Shown here: positions 23,302-35,269 of the stretch, in pieces
Layout of the letters: each line of letters starts with the position of its first letter
Position numbering within the stretch: position 1 is the stretch's first letter
Origin: Cepaea nemoralis
Taxonomy: Eukaryota > Mollusca > Gastropoda > Stylommatophora > Helicidae
Direction of reading: 5' to 3'
DNA length: 64,000 nt
Assembly (NCBI GenBank): GCA_014155875.1
Contig: JACEFZ010004174.1
Location: 1,039,001 to 1,103,000 of the forward strand
Notes under the pieces: model-generated
The model's database searches: none
Told to the model about the DNA's origin: nothing
The model's input: the letters and a program-made list of their open reading frames with translations, nothing else
Program-made: the position numbers and the translations under genes

Positions 23302-23377
23302 CAGCACAAAGCCAGGATTGAATTATAGAGACCTTGTGTTGCCCATGCAACATGATCCCTCTCTCTGCCTGTCTAGT
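23202..23377. repeat. 176-bp imperfect hairpin
   Basis: The arm starting actagacaggcagagagagg (23,202) returns reversed at about 23,303-23,377, ending cctctctctgcctgtctagt-like sequence. Arms are about 70 bp with a few mismatches. The loop holds the 17-bp palindrome aaaggcattatgccttt at 23,282-23,298. Copy 2 at 24,603-24,712 keeps only the left arm and loop. Confidence 0.9.
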
Positions 23378-23384
23378 GATGGTG

Positions 23385-23475
23385 GTCAATATCACGAATA
23401 CCGTCTTTATTTCCTACGACTTTCTGGTACTCACTTTAGGCTTATGGATAGACATTCTGATATGTGAGTGCATAC
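23385..23475 (-). mobile_element. SINE S4 fragment
   Basis: The stretch gtcaatatcacgaataccgt to actttctggtactcactttaggc matches the body of the S4 copies at 55,560 and 61,690. Head and tail are missing. Confidence 0.6.
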
Positions 23476-23829
23476 ATATAACTATCAGAGATTTGCCACA
23501 GAAATAAATAATAGCATTGGACAAGCAAAACAATTCAGGTTACAAACTGACATATTATACAATATATCCCGTCACTTCACAGAAATATCAGTTGCAGAAC
23601 CCTTGAGGTAACCAAGACAGCCCAGGGACATTGAGTTGGCCATGCATCTAAGTACTTTATCCCTGTGGCAAGGCTCTGTCATTATTTGGAGTTGACAGGT
23701 TCGAATGTACCATTTGGTACACTAGCCTGCATGTTGTCTAGCATGAACTGTAATCTTGTGAATATATATGTAAATCCTGTATTTAGATATTAGGTAAAGA
23801 ACTTTTGCATGTGGACAATTAGTAATGAA

Positions 23830-24285
23830 TGAAAAATAGCTATTGAAGCCACAAAAATGTGGTTTTACAGAAGATTGCTGAAATCCTTACAGAGCCAAAA
23901 TGAGTCATATGTTCTGAAATAGCCAATCAAAAGCTTCCAACGGCAGTGAGAAAGGGTGCAGACATGCTATATTGAACCTATACTGTTGTGTGCATGTGAA
24001 ACATGGGACAATAAGCAAACATGTTAAGAAACATTTAACGGCATTAAAAATGTCTCCACAGAAAAGGTAAGAAACACAATGAACAGAGAGAAATACAAGT
24101 GAGGCAGTCTTTAAGAAACATGTCTTTAGGAAACTATAAAATGGTCAGAGAAACTACACAAATGATTAAGATTTGTTAGCACATTTTGAGGAGCAATAAA
24201 TTGAAAACTTGGTGACAACTGACACAATTTTGGTAGAAAAGAGCAAGGGAAGTGAAAAGGGTCAAATGGCTTGGCTACATAGCAT
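23830..24285 (+). mobile_element. LINE coding remnant
   Basis: With frame shifts it reads MWFYRRLLKS and LLCACETWDNK, the same stretch as LLYGSETWTT in better LINE copies, at the end of the RT region. It leads into copy 2 of the dispersed repeat. Confidence 0.65.
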
Positions 24286-24712
24286 GATCACCCACGCCAA
24301 CCGGCAAAGTACTGGATGATTTATAACCTGTCAAAGTAACCATCTACTTTAGCTGTGAAGATCATTGCACAGTAAGTCTTCTGAATCATGTGCCAAAGTT
24401 ATTACTTATTGAGAATTGTCATGCGAAGAACTGTGAACTAGATTTAAAGGAAGGACACCAAAAATGCCATATAAATTATTAGGGCAATTTGGCAACTAGT
24501 CTAGATCGAAGCTCCAACAGGTAGACAGAGCATTGCTTTACTGATCCAGAAGCTTCTCAGGTTGACTTGTCCCAGCTGTATTAATTTTACTTTTTCTCTG
24601 GAGTAAACTAGGCAGGCAGAGAGAGGGATCATGCTGCAGGGACAACACATGGTCTCTATAATTCAGCCCTGGCTTTGTACTTCTAAAAAGGCATTATACC
24701 TTTCCACAGTGA
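24286..24712 (+). mobile_element. Dispersed repeat, copy 2, hairpin cut in half
   Basis: Homologous to 22,884-23,301. It stops in the loop of the hairpin (cctttccacag), where an R4 repeat follows, so the right arm was lost or displaced by that insertion. Confidence 0.85.
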
Positions 24713-24714
24713 CC

Positions 24715-24855
24715 GGCTCACATACCCAATAAGTAACCAACGCGACCTAACCACTGCCGAATCTTGCGCAGCTGCGTTCCTCACGTGGATATACAGGATT
24801 GCGGAGAAAGTTGTTAACTCTTCACCAGGAAGACCTGCAAAACTAGTACTACTAC
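24715..24855 (+). mobile_element. Short dispersed repeat R4, copy 1
   Basis: The pattern taagtaaccaacgcgacc, tgccgaatcttgcgcag, a direct-repeat-like cacgtggatatacaggatt and accaggaagacc recurs at 31,258-31,375, 38,290-38,405 and 44,640-44,765. No coding capacity. Its class is not recognised; it has SINE-like length. Confidence 0.75.
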
Positions 24856-24979
24856 TATTAATTAGTATAACTATTAACTAATAGTTTTTTTTTTCTTGTT
24901 TTCTTTTTCAGGTTGGCAGGATACTATTGTTGGAGAGTAGAAGCAAATGGTGTTAAAACTTACTGTTGCTATATAGCTC

Positions 24980-25084
24980 TTCATTAACATTTATTAATTA
25001 GCTGCCATTTTGAATTTTAATTAGTAATAAAGCATATTTACAACATCATAACGTGATCTTTTGATTTGTTTTATTAAACTAAAG
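24980..25084 (+). repeat. Dispersed repeat R5, uninterrupted copy
   Basis: attaattagctgccattttg followed by attagtaataaagcatattt is repeated at 26,410-26,460 plus 27,824-27,880 (split by element B) and in part at 27,940-27,985. This copy shows the empty site of element B. Confidence 0.85.
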
Positions 25085-25248
25085 GGGGGAAAAAACATAA
25101 TCTTTTTGTTTTTGGCGCTTGCTCACTTTGAACACAAGCATAAATTATAGACATTACTTCTAATGCAATGAACTGAATTTTGCATGTGGATTGGCTTCCC
25201 CTATTGCCAGTGTCCCTCGTCATCAGGCGAACACGCTGTGACTTCAGA
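25085..25248 (-). mobile_element. SINE S3 fragment (tRNA-Leu-like family)
   Basis: The body matches 60,945-61,245: ttttggcgcttgctc, a tgaattttgcatgtggattg block and gtccctcgtcatcaggcg. The tRNA-like head is missing here. Confidence 0.7.
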
Positions 25249-25270
25249 GATATATAATGGGAGAGTTTAT

Positions 25271-25440
25271 ACATAGCTGAAGTATGAATAAACAGATACT
25301 TTATACATAGCTGAAGTATGAATAAACAGATACTTTATACATAGCTGAAGTATGAATAAACAGATAATTTATACATAGCTGAAGTATGAGTAAAGGGATA
25401 CTTTATACATAGCTGAAGTATGACTATTTAAATATCAAGA
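25271..25440. repeat. 34-bp palindromic repeat, five copies
   Basis: acatagctgaagtatgaata recurs at 25,271, 25,305, 25,339, 25,373 and 25,407, exactly 34 bp apart. Each unit contains tttatacata and tatgaataaa, nearly inverse to each other. The right end of element A carries ctatgaataaagggatcatt and its mirror at about 26,190-26,218. Confidence 0.95.
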
Positions 25441-26007
25441 ATAATTTTCCAGATTGGTATCCCCAATACAAATAATTGTGTCCCCAGGCGTGTTCAAGAA
25501 TTGTTAACTTGCGTTTCTGTACACTTACTGTTTACAGGCATCCATCTTTGTTTACATTACCGACATACTATTTCCTACTATTTATGCCCTGATCATTCCG
25601 GTCCAAGCTGACAGTAATATGCGTCGCCTCAGAGAGACTTGATTAGGCAATTAAAACATCAGGCTTTCGACTGACTGGCCTGATGAATTAACAAATAAAC
25701 AAGGACATGCTACTCATATAAAGTGCAGGAAAACCTGATATATGTGAAGCAGGTTGAAAAGAGAGAGGAGAGAGATAGATAGCAAAGCCAGTGTGAGAGA
25801 CAGAGATATGAGAAAGATGTGTTGAAAGACATAAAAAAGTGATAACTTTTATATAATATAAATAAGATAATAAAAGTGACAAAAAAGAAATAACTTCGAT
25901 AAACAAATATTTAAAACATCAGTTCATAATCATAGTTCCTAATATTTGTTTATTAAAAAGTCGCTTTCACCCAATTAATTCCTGAAGAATTAAAAAAAAA
26001 TAGTGTC

Positions 26008-26076
26008 CGGCAGGGAATCGAACCAACAGCTCCCGCTTATCAGGCAGAGACACTTACCACTGTGCTACTGAGGATA
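26008..26076 (-). mobile_element. tRNA-like sequence inside element A
   Basis: The minus strand reads tcctcagtagcacagtgg (A box) to ttggttcgattccctgcc (B box), with a foldable anticodon arm whose loop would show GAT. It resembles tRNA-Asp apart from the anticodon. The acceptor stem is weak and a sister copy sits at the same place in element B, so it is a captured tRNA-like part and unlikely to be a working tRNA. Confidence 0.7.
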
Positions 26077-27315
26077 CGATTTTGAATCAACAAAAATATA
26101 TAACATAGCCACGCTCATGTCCCGATGACGTCACATACGTTAAGTCACGTGACTTGGCAAATCACGTGACCAGCCGGGAAAGTTCCGCTATGAATAAAGG
26201 GATCATTTATTCATAGCCGGGGTATGAATAGACACTTCGATACATAATTGGTGTTTCAAGGTTCCTTAGCAAAGTTTTTAAAATTAATCATTAATTCATT
26301 GCATGGTCGAGACAGGAACACAGAGCTGATCCACAACTCTGGTGATCGAGTGAGATGGCAGAACATGACCGCCCACGCTTACCGCCATGGCATATGATGG
26401 ATGGATGGATTAATTCATTAATTAGCAGCCATTTTGAATTTAAATTAGTAACAAAACATAGGGAGGCTCTATTCGCAATTCAATTGCGAATAGAAAAAAA
26501 ATTATATTCGCAATGGAATTGCGAATAGAGAAAAATTATATTCGCAATCAAATTGCGGGAAGTAACAAACATGTCACAGTGTCTGCTCACTAGTCAATTG
26601 TAGTTTGGGCCATTAAAAAGTCTAAGAAGGTGGTTAATTTAAATAGGAATGTTCACTGTTGCGAGTTTAATTCTGCCGAATTCTCCGTAATATTTAATGA
26701 ATCACTCTTCTTCTTACTTCTGTCCGTTCTTTTGACATCCCATTTTATTTTTACATTACGTTAGTCCTGTTTAAATATCAAGAATAATTTTTCAGAACAG
26801 GTATTCCCAATACAAATAACGATCCCTACAAATAATTCTGTCCCCAGGCGAGTTCAAGAATTGTTAACTTTCGTTTCTGTACACTTACTGTTACCAGGCA
26901 TCCATGTTTGTTTACGTTACCGTCCTACTATTTATGTCCTGATAATATCGCAGCAGTGATGATTCTCTTAATTTGACACTTTCTATGGCCTCCATTGCAT
27001 CCTCTCTGAGTGACTCTGTTCTGGTCCAAACTGACAGTAATATGCTTCGCCTCAGAGAGACATGATTAGGCAATTCAAACACCAGGCTTTCGATTGACTA
27101 GCCTCATTAATTAATAAATAAACAAGGAAAAGGAAATGCTACACATATAAAGTGCAGGAAAACCCGCTATATCTGAAGCAGGTGGAAAAGAGAGAGGAGA
27201 GAGATAAGATAGATAACGAAGATAGTGTGAGAGACAGAGATATGAGAAAGATGTATTGAAAGACATTAAAGAGTGGTAAAGACAAGAAAGGGAGAGGTGG
27301 GAGATCGAGACTTAG

Positions 27316-27444
<129 letters not shown>

Positions 27445-27635
27445 TCGTGTTCGGGTGGCTAAGCTCCTTTCCCAAGACAACAAAAGTAGAGGACAGATAA
27501 GAACAGAAAGACAAGTGCGCAGGGTCTTGTGCAGCAAGATAAACAACACCTAATACACAAAATCCATAGAAATCATCAGACTAGCATTGGTGTCATCTAC
27601 TTCCTGAAAATGAAAAAAAAAATGTTGCCTCTCCG

Positions 27636-27704
27636 GCGGGGAATCGAACCTCGAACTCCAGTGTACCAGGCGGAGACACTAACTACTATGCTACTGAGGA
27701 CACG
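27636..27704 (-). mobile_element. tRNA-like sequence inside element B
   Basis: The minus strand reads tcctcagtagcatagtag to gaggttcgattccccgcc, with A and B boxes. It matches the tRNA-like part of element A but has a different anticodon loop (GGT), so the sequence drifts and is not under tRNA constraint. Confidence 0.7.
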
Positions 27705-27989
27705 TTAACAAGTCAACAAAATATTGTAATATGGATACACGTATAGGAATAATCACGTGACCTACTTCGATTGCGAATATAATTTTTCTCTATTCGCAAT
27801 GGAATTGCGAATAGCCACTCCGCAAAACATATTTACAACATCACAACAGGGCCTTTTTTATTTGTTTTATCAAACTGAAGTGAAAACAATTCTTAATCAG
27901 CATGTCAAGGTTCGTTAGCTGAGTTTAATCATTATTAAATAATTAATTGGCGGCCATTTTGAATTTTAATGAGTCGATATTGCATAAGA

Positions 27990-28750
27990 TCAAAACATTT
28001 CTACTTTCGGTTTAGGCAGTTCTCGCTGTTCTGAACGAGAAAATATATTACATACAATAATACTTAATAGAGTTGCTAAAGGAAGGGGTTTTCTCAAAAT
28101 TAAAGAAGTTATTGCAGTTTTAAACACTTCGTAAACAATTGTTGTTTCAGGGCAGCAAGTCTAAATCAGTATTTTCCTTGTATGTTCCTTTTATGACAGA
28201 ATTTAACACACAAATCTGGATATCTCGGCTTAGAATCAACATTCACTTAAATGTCGAGGTACCGTTGGAAATAATTTTTCAGGTTCTATAATTAATATCA
28301 GTTGTCTAGGTTAATCAATATTATAATTCCCCCGATCGTTTCAAGTAATGCACTTTTACAAAGAGATATAGAAGTGGATGGAGAATTCAATTATTACTAA
28401 TAGTAATCTACTAATAACTTTACCAACGAACTGTTAAATAAATATTCAGTGTAAACAAAGACAAGTCCATGCCATAAGGCAAGATTCAAGATGGTTGCCG
28501 TCTATTGTGTCACTATAGTACTATACTATACATTCCCCCGATCGTTTCAAGTAATGACATGTTAAACAAAGATATAAAAGTGGATGTAGAATGCAGTTAT
28601 TACTAACATTAATCTACTAATGACTTTCTTTAGCAACGTAAACTTACCTCAATACTTGAAAACACACAGCAATGATAATTGATAGTCACCAATGAATAGC
28701 CTTCAGAGCACATGTGCTTGAAGCTACAGCACAGCAGGCCAGGCATGGCT
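27990..28750. other. AT-rich stretch with a 110-bp internal duplication
   Basis: No gene is seen. The block cccccgatcgtttcaagtaatg to taatctactaat occurs at about 28,328-28,430 and again at 28,534-28,640, about 206 bp apart with scattered differences. Confidence 0.75.
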
Positions 28751-28754
28751 TCAC

Positions 28755-28845
28755 AGTAAAACAAAAATTGTTTGCATATCCTTTACAGGACATTGCTGTC
28801 AACATCAGCATCTTTCAGCTGATTGTTGATTTCTTCGGGGGAGGG
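28755..28845 (-). mobile_element. SINE S1 tail fragment
   Basis: gcatatcctttacaggacat followed by gctgtcaacatcagcatc and gattgttgatttcttcg is the S1 tail read backwards. The head is missing. Confidence 0.65.
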
Positions 28846-29069
28846 GGGATTGTTCTACAATAATTTAAGTCAGTGGCATGAAGTTAGGCTTAGTAGTTAC
28901 TTAGTTACTATTATAGTACTTTAATGCTTACTTATGAGAGATAGATATAGACAGGGGTGGGGGAATACATTTTTTTTTTTTAAAGAGGGGCAGGTGAGAG
29001 CAGAGAGAGGAGGGATGCCGTGTCTCCCCTCTATATATTTTCTTTCCAACAACTTCGAAATTTTTTTTG

Positions 29070-30074
<1,005 letters not shown>

Positions 30075-30075
<1 letters not shown>

Positions 30076-30088
30076 ACACACGCGCGCG

Positions 30089-30132
<44 letters not shown>
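30075..30132. repeat. (CA)n-(TA)n microsatellite
   Basis: A cacacgcgcgcacgc to acacac run followed by tatata, between the Tigger right end and the LINE on the minus strand. Confidence 0.9.
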
Positions 30133-30133
<1 letters not shown>

Positions 30134-30196
30134 TCACATTGACACCTTGCCGTCTTGACAGACGATAGTTTGTGCTTTAAAAAGGAATAATAACTT

Positions 30197-31150
30197 TTAC
30201 CTATGGTGGTAGCGAATGTGACTGATAAGGCCAATTCGCGCTGTAAATGTCCGTTCACAATGGGTGCATGTGAACACGCGGTCATTTCCACCATCATGCA
30301 CCATCTTACATCTCACACGCTCGGTGTGTGACTTATCTGCAATAATTTTCTCCTTTGTCTTTATTCCATTTCTGATATTTCCCCTCCATGCAACACGTTC
30401 AGCGGCGACTTGCTCCCACTGTGCATTATCAATGCCTGTATCAATCATGTCCCGCTTACACACATCTTTGTATCGTAGTAGAGGCCGACCCTGAGATCTC
30501 TTATCCATCTGTAATTCACTCAAAAAAGATGTCCTTTGATATTCTACCACCATCCATCCTCATAAGATGTCTTATCCATCTACGTCTACGAAGACTGAGC
30601 ATGGAATAAACCGTCACACAAGCTGATCTTTCCAATACTTCAGTATTTGTGATTTTGTCTTGCCACTTAATACCAAGAATTCTTCGCAGACACCGCATAT
30701 GAAAACTGTTTAAACGTTTCTCTTGGTGTGAGTAAGTTGTCCAGGTTTCACTGCCATAAAGAAGAGTACTAAGGACACAGGCTTGATAGACAAGGACTTT
30801 TGTTTTGGCAGTAAGCTTCCTGTTCTCCCAGACTCTTTTTCTTAACCTGTTCGTTGTTGTTGCTGCCTTACCAATCCGGATGTTGATTTCCTGATCTAGG
30901 GATAATTTGCTATTTACCACTGATCCTAGATATGTAAAATGGTCTACCATCTCTAGTTCGGCGTCGTCAATAAAGATTGATGGTACCCCATGTGCACCTT
31001 ATGACATAATCTGTGTCTTCTTTTTGCTAATTGTTAAACCAAATCAGAACAAGCATTGGAGAATGCAGATAGTAGACATTGCAATTCTTCCTCAGAGTGG
31101 GTCGTAACTGCAGCATCATCTGTAAAAAGCAACTCTCTGATCAGTACCCT
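30197..31150 (-). mobile_element. LINE 3' half with C-terminal C2H2 finger
   Basis: The 144-codon frame (30,516-30,950) reads FTYLGSVVNSKLSLDQEI, LLYGSETWTTY and MRCLRRILGIKWQDKI, the region downstream of RT in many LINEs. The next frame (30,197-30,553) ends with a zinc finger, CTHCERTFTARIGLISHIRYHH (Cys-Cys-His-His). The two frames overlap out of phase, so one frameshift breaks it. The RT core is missing (5' truncation). The part at 30,135-30,228 is repeated at 38,167-38,270. Confidence 0.88.
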
Positions 31151-31257
31151 CCTAATTTTGGTCTTGGTCTTCAATCTCTGAGGCCGCCATCTGAGCGTGA
31201 GTGAATGAATATACCACCAACCTGATCACGAAAGGCATATTTCAGTAGAGGTGAACC

Positions 31258-31375
31258 TCTGTAAGTAACCAGCGCGACGCTATCCGCTGCCGAATATCGC
31301 GTAGGTGTGTCTCGTGATTACGAACAACGTCGTTTAGCCCTTCGCCAGGGAGACCAGTCATATATAATCTGCTGT
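31258..31375 (+). mobile_element. Short dispersed repeat R4, copy 2
   Basis: gtaagtaaccagcgcgacg, tgccgaatatcgcgtagg and cgccagggagaccag match the 24,715 copy. Confidence 0.7.
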
Positions 31376-31858
31376 TATATAATTATATTATTTATTATAT
31401 ATAAGGCAAGATGGCTGCCGATTTTTTTCGCTTGAGACCGGATAACGTGATCCCCTTCAAACAGTTACTGTACCACAAACGGACAGACCAGAACAAGTCA
31501 TTATCAAAATACGTATCGAGCTTGCCTGTCAAGGCTGTCTTCGGGGACCTATCCTCAGTCTAGGCCAAATTATTCTTGTCCTTCCAGTATAGCTCTGTGG
31601 CCGACCCAGGCTCATAGTCGTGGGTCCGAGACAATTTTCTTTGCTTCCAGAACTGTCTGGAAAGCAGAGGCAACGAGGAGTAGAACTTGCCTCCTACATT
31701 ATATGTGAGGAACTAGAATATGCGAAGGCCTGATGCTTCACACACCAACCGCAGCATCTTCTGTGGAACTATCTGTATCTTTTCATAGAACAACAGATCA
31801 AACATAACCTTTCAGTAAGCGGGGTGTAGATACAGTTTTACACAGCATTTTCAATTTT
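31376..31858. other. Stretch without recognised gene
   Basis: No exon or known repeat is recognised. The sequence is not low-complexity, but no frame of useful length carries a visible domain. Confidence 0.45.
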
Positions 31859-31859
31859 G

Positions 31860-32440
31860 TATTATCATGAAGTGAGAAGATGGAAATAAGGTTGCACAAA
31901 TCATCGCGAAGAGAGAAGATGGAAATAAGGTTGTACAAATCATGAAGTGAGAAGATGGAAATAAGGTTGCACAAATCATCACGAAGAGCGAAGATGGAAA
32001 TAAGGTTGTACAAATCATGAAGTGAGAAGATGGAAATAAGGTTGCACAAATCATCACGAAGAGAGAAGATGGAAATAAGGTTGCACAAATCATCACGAAG
32101 AGAGAAGATGGAAATAAGGTTGCACAAATCATGAAGTGAGAAGATGGAAATAAGGTTGCACAAATCATCACGAAAAGAGAAGATGGAAATAAGGTTGTAC
32201 AAATCATGAAGTGAGAAGATGGAAATAAGGTTGTACAACGCATGAAGAGAGAAGATGGAAATAATGTTGTACAAATCATCATGAAGAGAGAAGATGGAAA
32301 TAATGTTGTACAAATCAACAAGAAGTGAGAGGATGAAAATAAGGATGTACAAAACAAGCTTTTATCATGAAGTGAGAAGATGGAAATAAGGTTGTACAAA
32401 TCATCAAGAAGTGAGACGATAGAAATGAGGTTGTACAAAG
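31860..32440. repeat. 36/39-bp minisatellite
   Basis: Units of the form gaagatggaaataaggttg plus a short tail ending caaatcat repeat about 14 times; units differ by presence of one triplet (36 or 39 bp), so frames stay open on the minus strand (NLISIFSLHD repeats). Degenerate units continue to about 32,640. A noisy second copy starts at 38,405. Not considered coding. Confidence 0.95.
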
Positions 32441-32679
32441 CATTATCAATATTGCTTTATCATGAAGTTAGAGGATAGAAATGACCTTCTACAAAGCATC
32501 ATCAATATTGCTTGATCATGACGTGAGAAGATAGAAATGACGTTCAACAAAGCATGATTAATATTGCTTGATCGTGAAGTGAGAGGATAGAAATGACGCT
32601 CAACAAAGCATTATCATGAAGTGAGAGGGTAGAAATGACCTTCTACAAAGCATTATCAATATTGCTTTATTATGTAGCA

Positions 32680-32872
32680 AAGAGTCTGATCGAGTGGCCA
32701 GAATGCCACGCTGCCATTCGAGAGACGCAACTTCGAATCCTCGGTTAAGTGATGGATTTGTTTCTGTCGTGTGGGAAATGAAAACCCTAACCTGCACAGT
32801 TGGCGGCGATTGCACTATCCAGGCGGCCTTAATTCCTACACCGCAAGGTAAAATAGGCAGAAATGCTAGTTT
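32680..32872 (+). mobile_element. SINE S2 copy
   Basis: gatcgagtggccagaatgcc (A box), cttcgaatcctcggttaag (B box), then aaaccctaacctgcacag and ggcggcgattgcactatc as at 14,840. Confidence 0.85.
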
Positions 32873-33029
32873 TTTGTATTTTTAAAAATGAAGTGAGGTG
32901 ACATTAATAAGGTTTTATAAGACATTTTCAATGTTGCTTTTATCATAAAGTAAGACGATGTCATTAGATTGAATATCCTAAAAAAAATATTTTCCGTATC
33001 CAAATGCAAATGGATGTGTTTGTTTACTC

Positions 33030-33430
33030 GCAAGAAATCGTGACAAACGTAAGAAATGAATTAATCTTGTTATGTGAAATAAATCGAAACAAACGAAGCA
33101 AATGGATGTATCTGTTTATATGAAATAAATCGAGAAAAAGTAACAAATGAATGCATCTGTTTATATGAAAGAAATCGAGAAAAAGTAATAAATGAACGTA
33201 TGTTTTTACATGAAAGAAATAGAGACAAATGTAGCAAATGAATGTATCATGTTAGGTGAAATAAATCCAGACATAAGTAACAAATAGGTGTATCTGATTA
33301 TATGAAAGTAATCGTGACAAAAGTAACAATAGAATATATATGTTTTGATCAAAGTCATCTTGAGAAAGGTAAAGGTAACAAATGGATATCTGTTTACGTG
33401 AAAGATATCGTGACGAAATTAATAGGCTGG
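33030..33430. repeat. 45-bp degenerate tandem repeat
   Basis: gaaataaatcgagaaaaag followed by taacaaatgaatgcatctg recurs about every 45 bp, seven or eight times, with many changes. Part of it reappears at 38,640-38,840. Confidence 0.8.
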
Positions 33431-33834
33431 AAAAATGATTGTGTATTGTTTATCTGCTGATACGTTGTCAGCGACTTGCTGTGATGGCGAAACAACACCA
33501 GATAAACACTGAACTAAATACCCTTGTAGTGGCACATTTCTTGGACTAAGTGCATTAAGTATGATACATAACGTATCTACTGCAGCCGTACACTTCATTC
33601 AATTATACGGTAAGTGCAGAAATTGGTGAGATACACATTACAGGTAGGCAACTTTAATTTACTAACAGCGCTTTATTGTTTACGACAGCTTTGTAACTGC
33701 CCCACTTCATATATAAAGGCGACCATGATAGAGAATTTTCCCACTCTCACTTTCAGGCTCTGACACGATACATGAAATACGAAACTATGTCGGACTATAG
33801 AAATCAGACGAAGTAGGACACAAACCTGCTGTCT

Positions 33835-34115
33835 TTACAGACTGGAGACAGTCAACGACTAGGGAAAGCAAATCTGGAAACAATACTTTTCTGAGAGATA
33901 AACCTGTTGTCTTGTTGGCAGACTGGGGATAGTCAACGACTAGGGAAAGCAAATCTGGACACAATACTTGTCTGAGAGATAAACCTGTTGTCTTGTTGGC
34001 AGACTGGGGATAGTCAACGACTAGGGAAAGCAAATCTGGAAACAATACTTGTCTGAGAGATAAACCTGTTGTCTTGTTGGCAGACTGGAGACAGTCAACG
34101 GCTAAAGAAAACAAA
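33835..34115. repeat. 81-bp tandem repeat
   Basis: actggggatagtcaacgact, gggaaagcaaatctggaaac and gataaacctgttgtcttg form an 81-bp unit repeated about three and a half times. Since 81 is divisible by 3, the minus strand stays open (LLSLVVDYPQSANKTTGLSL). A noisy copy lies at 39,320-39,600. Probably not coding. Confidence 0.93.
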
Positions 34116-34427
34116 TATGTAAACGAAACACTTGTCACAATCGGGTGTACCGAGTCACAGGCTTCAGGAAAAGCTGCAGTGGTACTAGCTTTCTGAGGAC
34201 GGTACAACCAACCAAGCATTGCTGTCTGTGTCACTCATCCACCCAGCAACTCAGTTCCAGCTGTGGCATCATGGGATGTTTCGCCGCCAGTACCACTCTG
34301 GGATCGACCTTACTTACTATGGACTTTATCATTTCTGAAGTGAAGGGGCATCGAAAAAAGGTTTGGTCACTGTATGGTAAACTAGGAAAGATACCATCAA
34401 CATTTGGCTCTCGTTTATGTACAAGCC

Positions 34428-34685
34428 GGCCTCCGTGGCGATGGATTTGCAGACGCAGTTCCTGATCCCGAATACTGCGTTCGAAACACAGCTGTGGATG
34501 ATTTGGCAGCAGACCGCCTTGCGTCGATTTTTATTACAAAATGGTACAGGTGCCGGTTGCTCAGAAAGCAATGGCAAACCACTGAACGCAAACTTGCCAA
34601 GAGATCGCAAACAGCAAATCAAACTTACTAGGGGTGACTGCAACGTCCTGTAAAATGATATACAACTAACTTAACTTATATATAC
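34428..34685 (+). mobile_element. tRNA-derived SINE S1, near-complete
   Basis: The head gcctccgtggcgatgg (A box) and tgcgttcgaaacacagc (B box) are followed by the S1 tail agaaagcaatggcaaacc, cttgccaagagatcgc and aacgtcctgtaaaatg. A second copy, with many indels, is at 39,945-40,205. Confidence 0.88.
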
Positions 34686-34689
34686 AAAT

Positions 34690-34775
34690 ATGGGATTCAT
34701 GGTAGCGCAGTGGCCAGCATGCTTGCCTGCTGACCCAATATTTCTGTGTTCGATTCCCTTCCAGGAGGGGACTTT
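34690..34775 (+). mobile_element. tRNA-like head before the 35-bp array
   Basis: gggattcatggtagcgcagtgg (A box) and ctgtgttcgattcccttcc (B box) sit about 35 bp apart. The 35-bp array starts directly after, at 34,785, so the array may be the expanded body of this SINE-like unit. A second copy of the head is at 40,210-40,255. Confidence 0.7.
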
Positions 34776-34784
34776 ATTTTTCAA

Positions 34785-35145
34785 TCATCATAATGTTCTA
34801 GAACCGTATACCTAAGTCTAAAACATAATGTTCTAGAACCATATACACAAGTCTAAAACATAATGTTCTAGACCCATATGCCCAAGTCTAACACATAATG
34901 TTCTAGACCCATATGCCCAAGTCTAACACATAATGTTCTAGAACCATATACCCAAGTCTAACACATAATGTTCTTCTTCTGTGTTCATCCGGAGCTTTTT
35001 TTCTGACGTGATTGCGTTGTGCCTGTTTACAGCAGAGCTGCGTTCTTGCGCCGTTAGGCCGACACATCCGACTTCTGCGGGCATTTGTTGATCGGGTTAA
35101 CCTTCCCGGGACACATAATGTTCTAGAACCATATACCCAAGTTTC
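34785..35145. repeat. 35-bp minisatellite X, first block
   Basis: Units acataatgttctagaaccat plus atacccaagtcta, 35 bp each, about six copies; interrupted at 34,972-35,112 by a GAA-tailed retroelement. One more unit follows at 35,112-35,143. Confidence 0.95.
34972..35112 (-). mobile_element. GAA-tailed retroelement inserted in the 35-bp array
   Basis: Read on the minus strand it runs gggaaggttaacccg to gaagaagaaca, matching about 615-757. On both sides lies cacataatgttc (34,963-34,974 and 35,112-35,123), a likely target-site duplication, though array units make it ambiguous. Confidence 0.8.
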
Positions 35146-35269
35146 CTTATGACGTGAACAGGCATCCCTACACGCAGGCCTAAAGTGTAAAAACCACTTG
35201 ATACTGTCGATATGTTCGGGATCCTTAGAAAGCACACCTGGGGACTGAAATGTTTTCTTCACCACCTCT

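Larger units (their letters stand above)
25259..26239. mobile_element. Non-autonomous DNA transposon A
   Basis: Flanked by atatataat (25,250-25,258) and atacataat (26,240-26,248), a 9-bp duplication with one mismatch. Ends gggagagtttatac and, reversed, cgaagtgtctattc are weak inverted repeats. The left end holds five 34-bp palindromic units and the right end one perfect palindrome. The interior (25,430-26,090) is shared with element B. No transposase. The 9-bp duplication suggests a Mutator-like family; hAT (8 bp) is the alternative. Confidence 0.75.

Noticed and set aside
31798..32438. 184- and 195-codon repeat proteins (NLISIFSLHD units)
   Set aside because: The minisatellite unit is 36 or 39 bp, so frames stay open by arithmetic. 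There are two overlapping frames and no sign of a gene.
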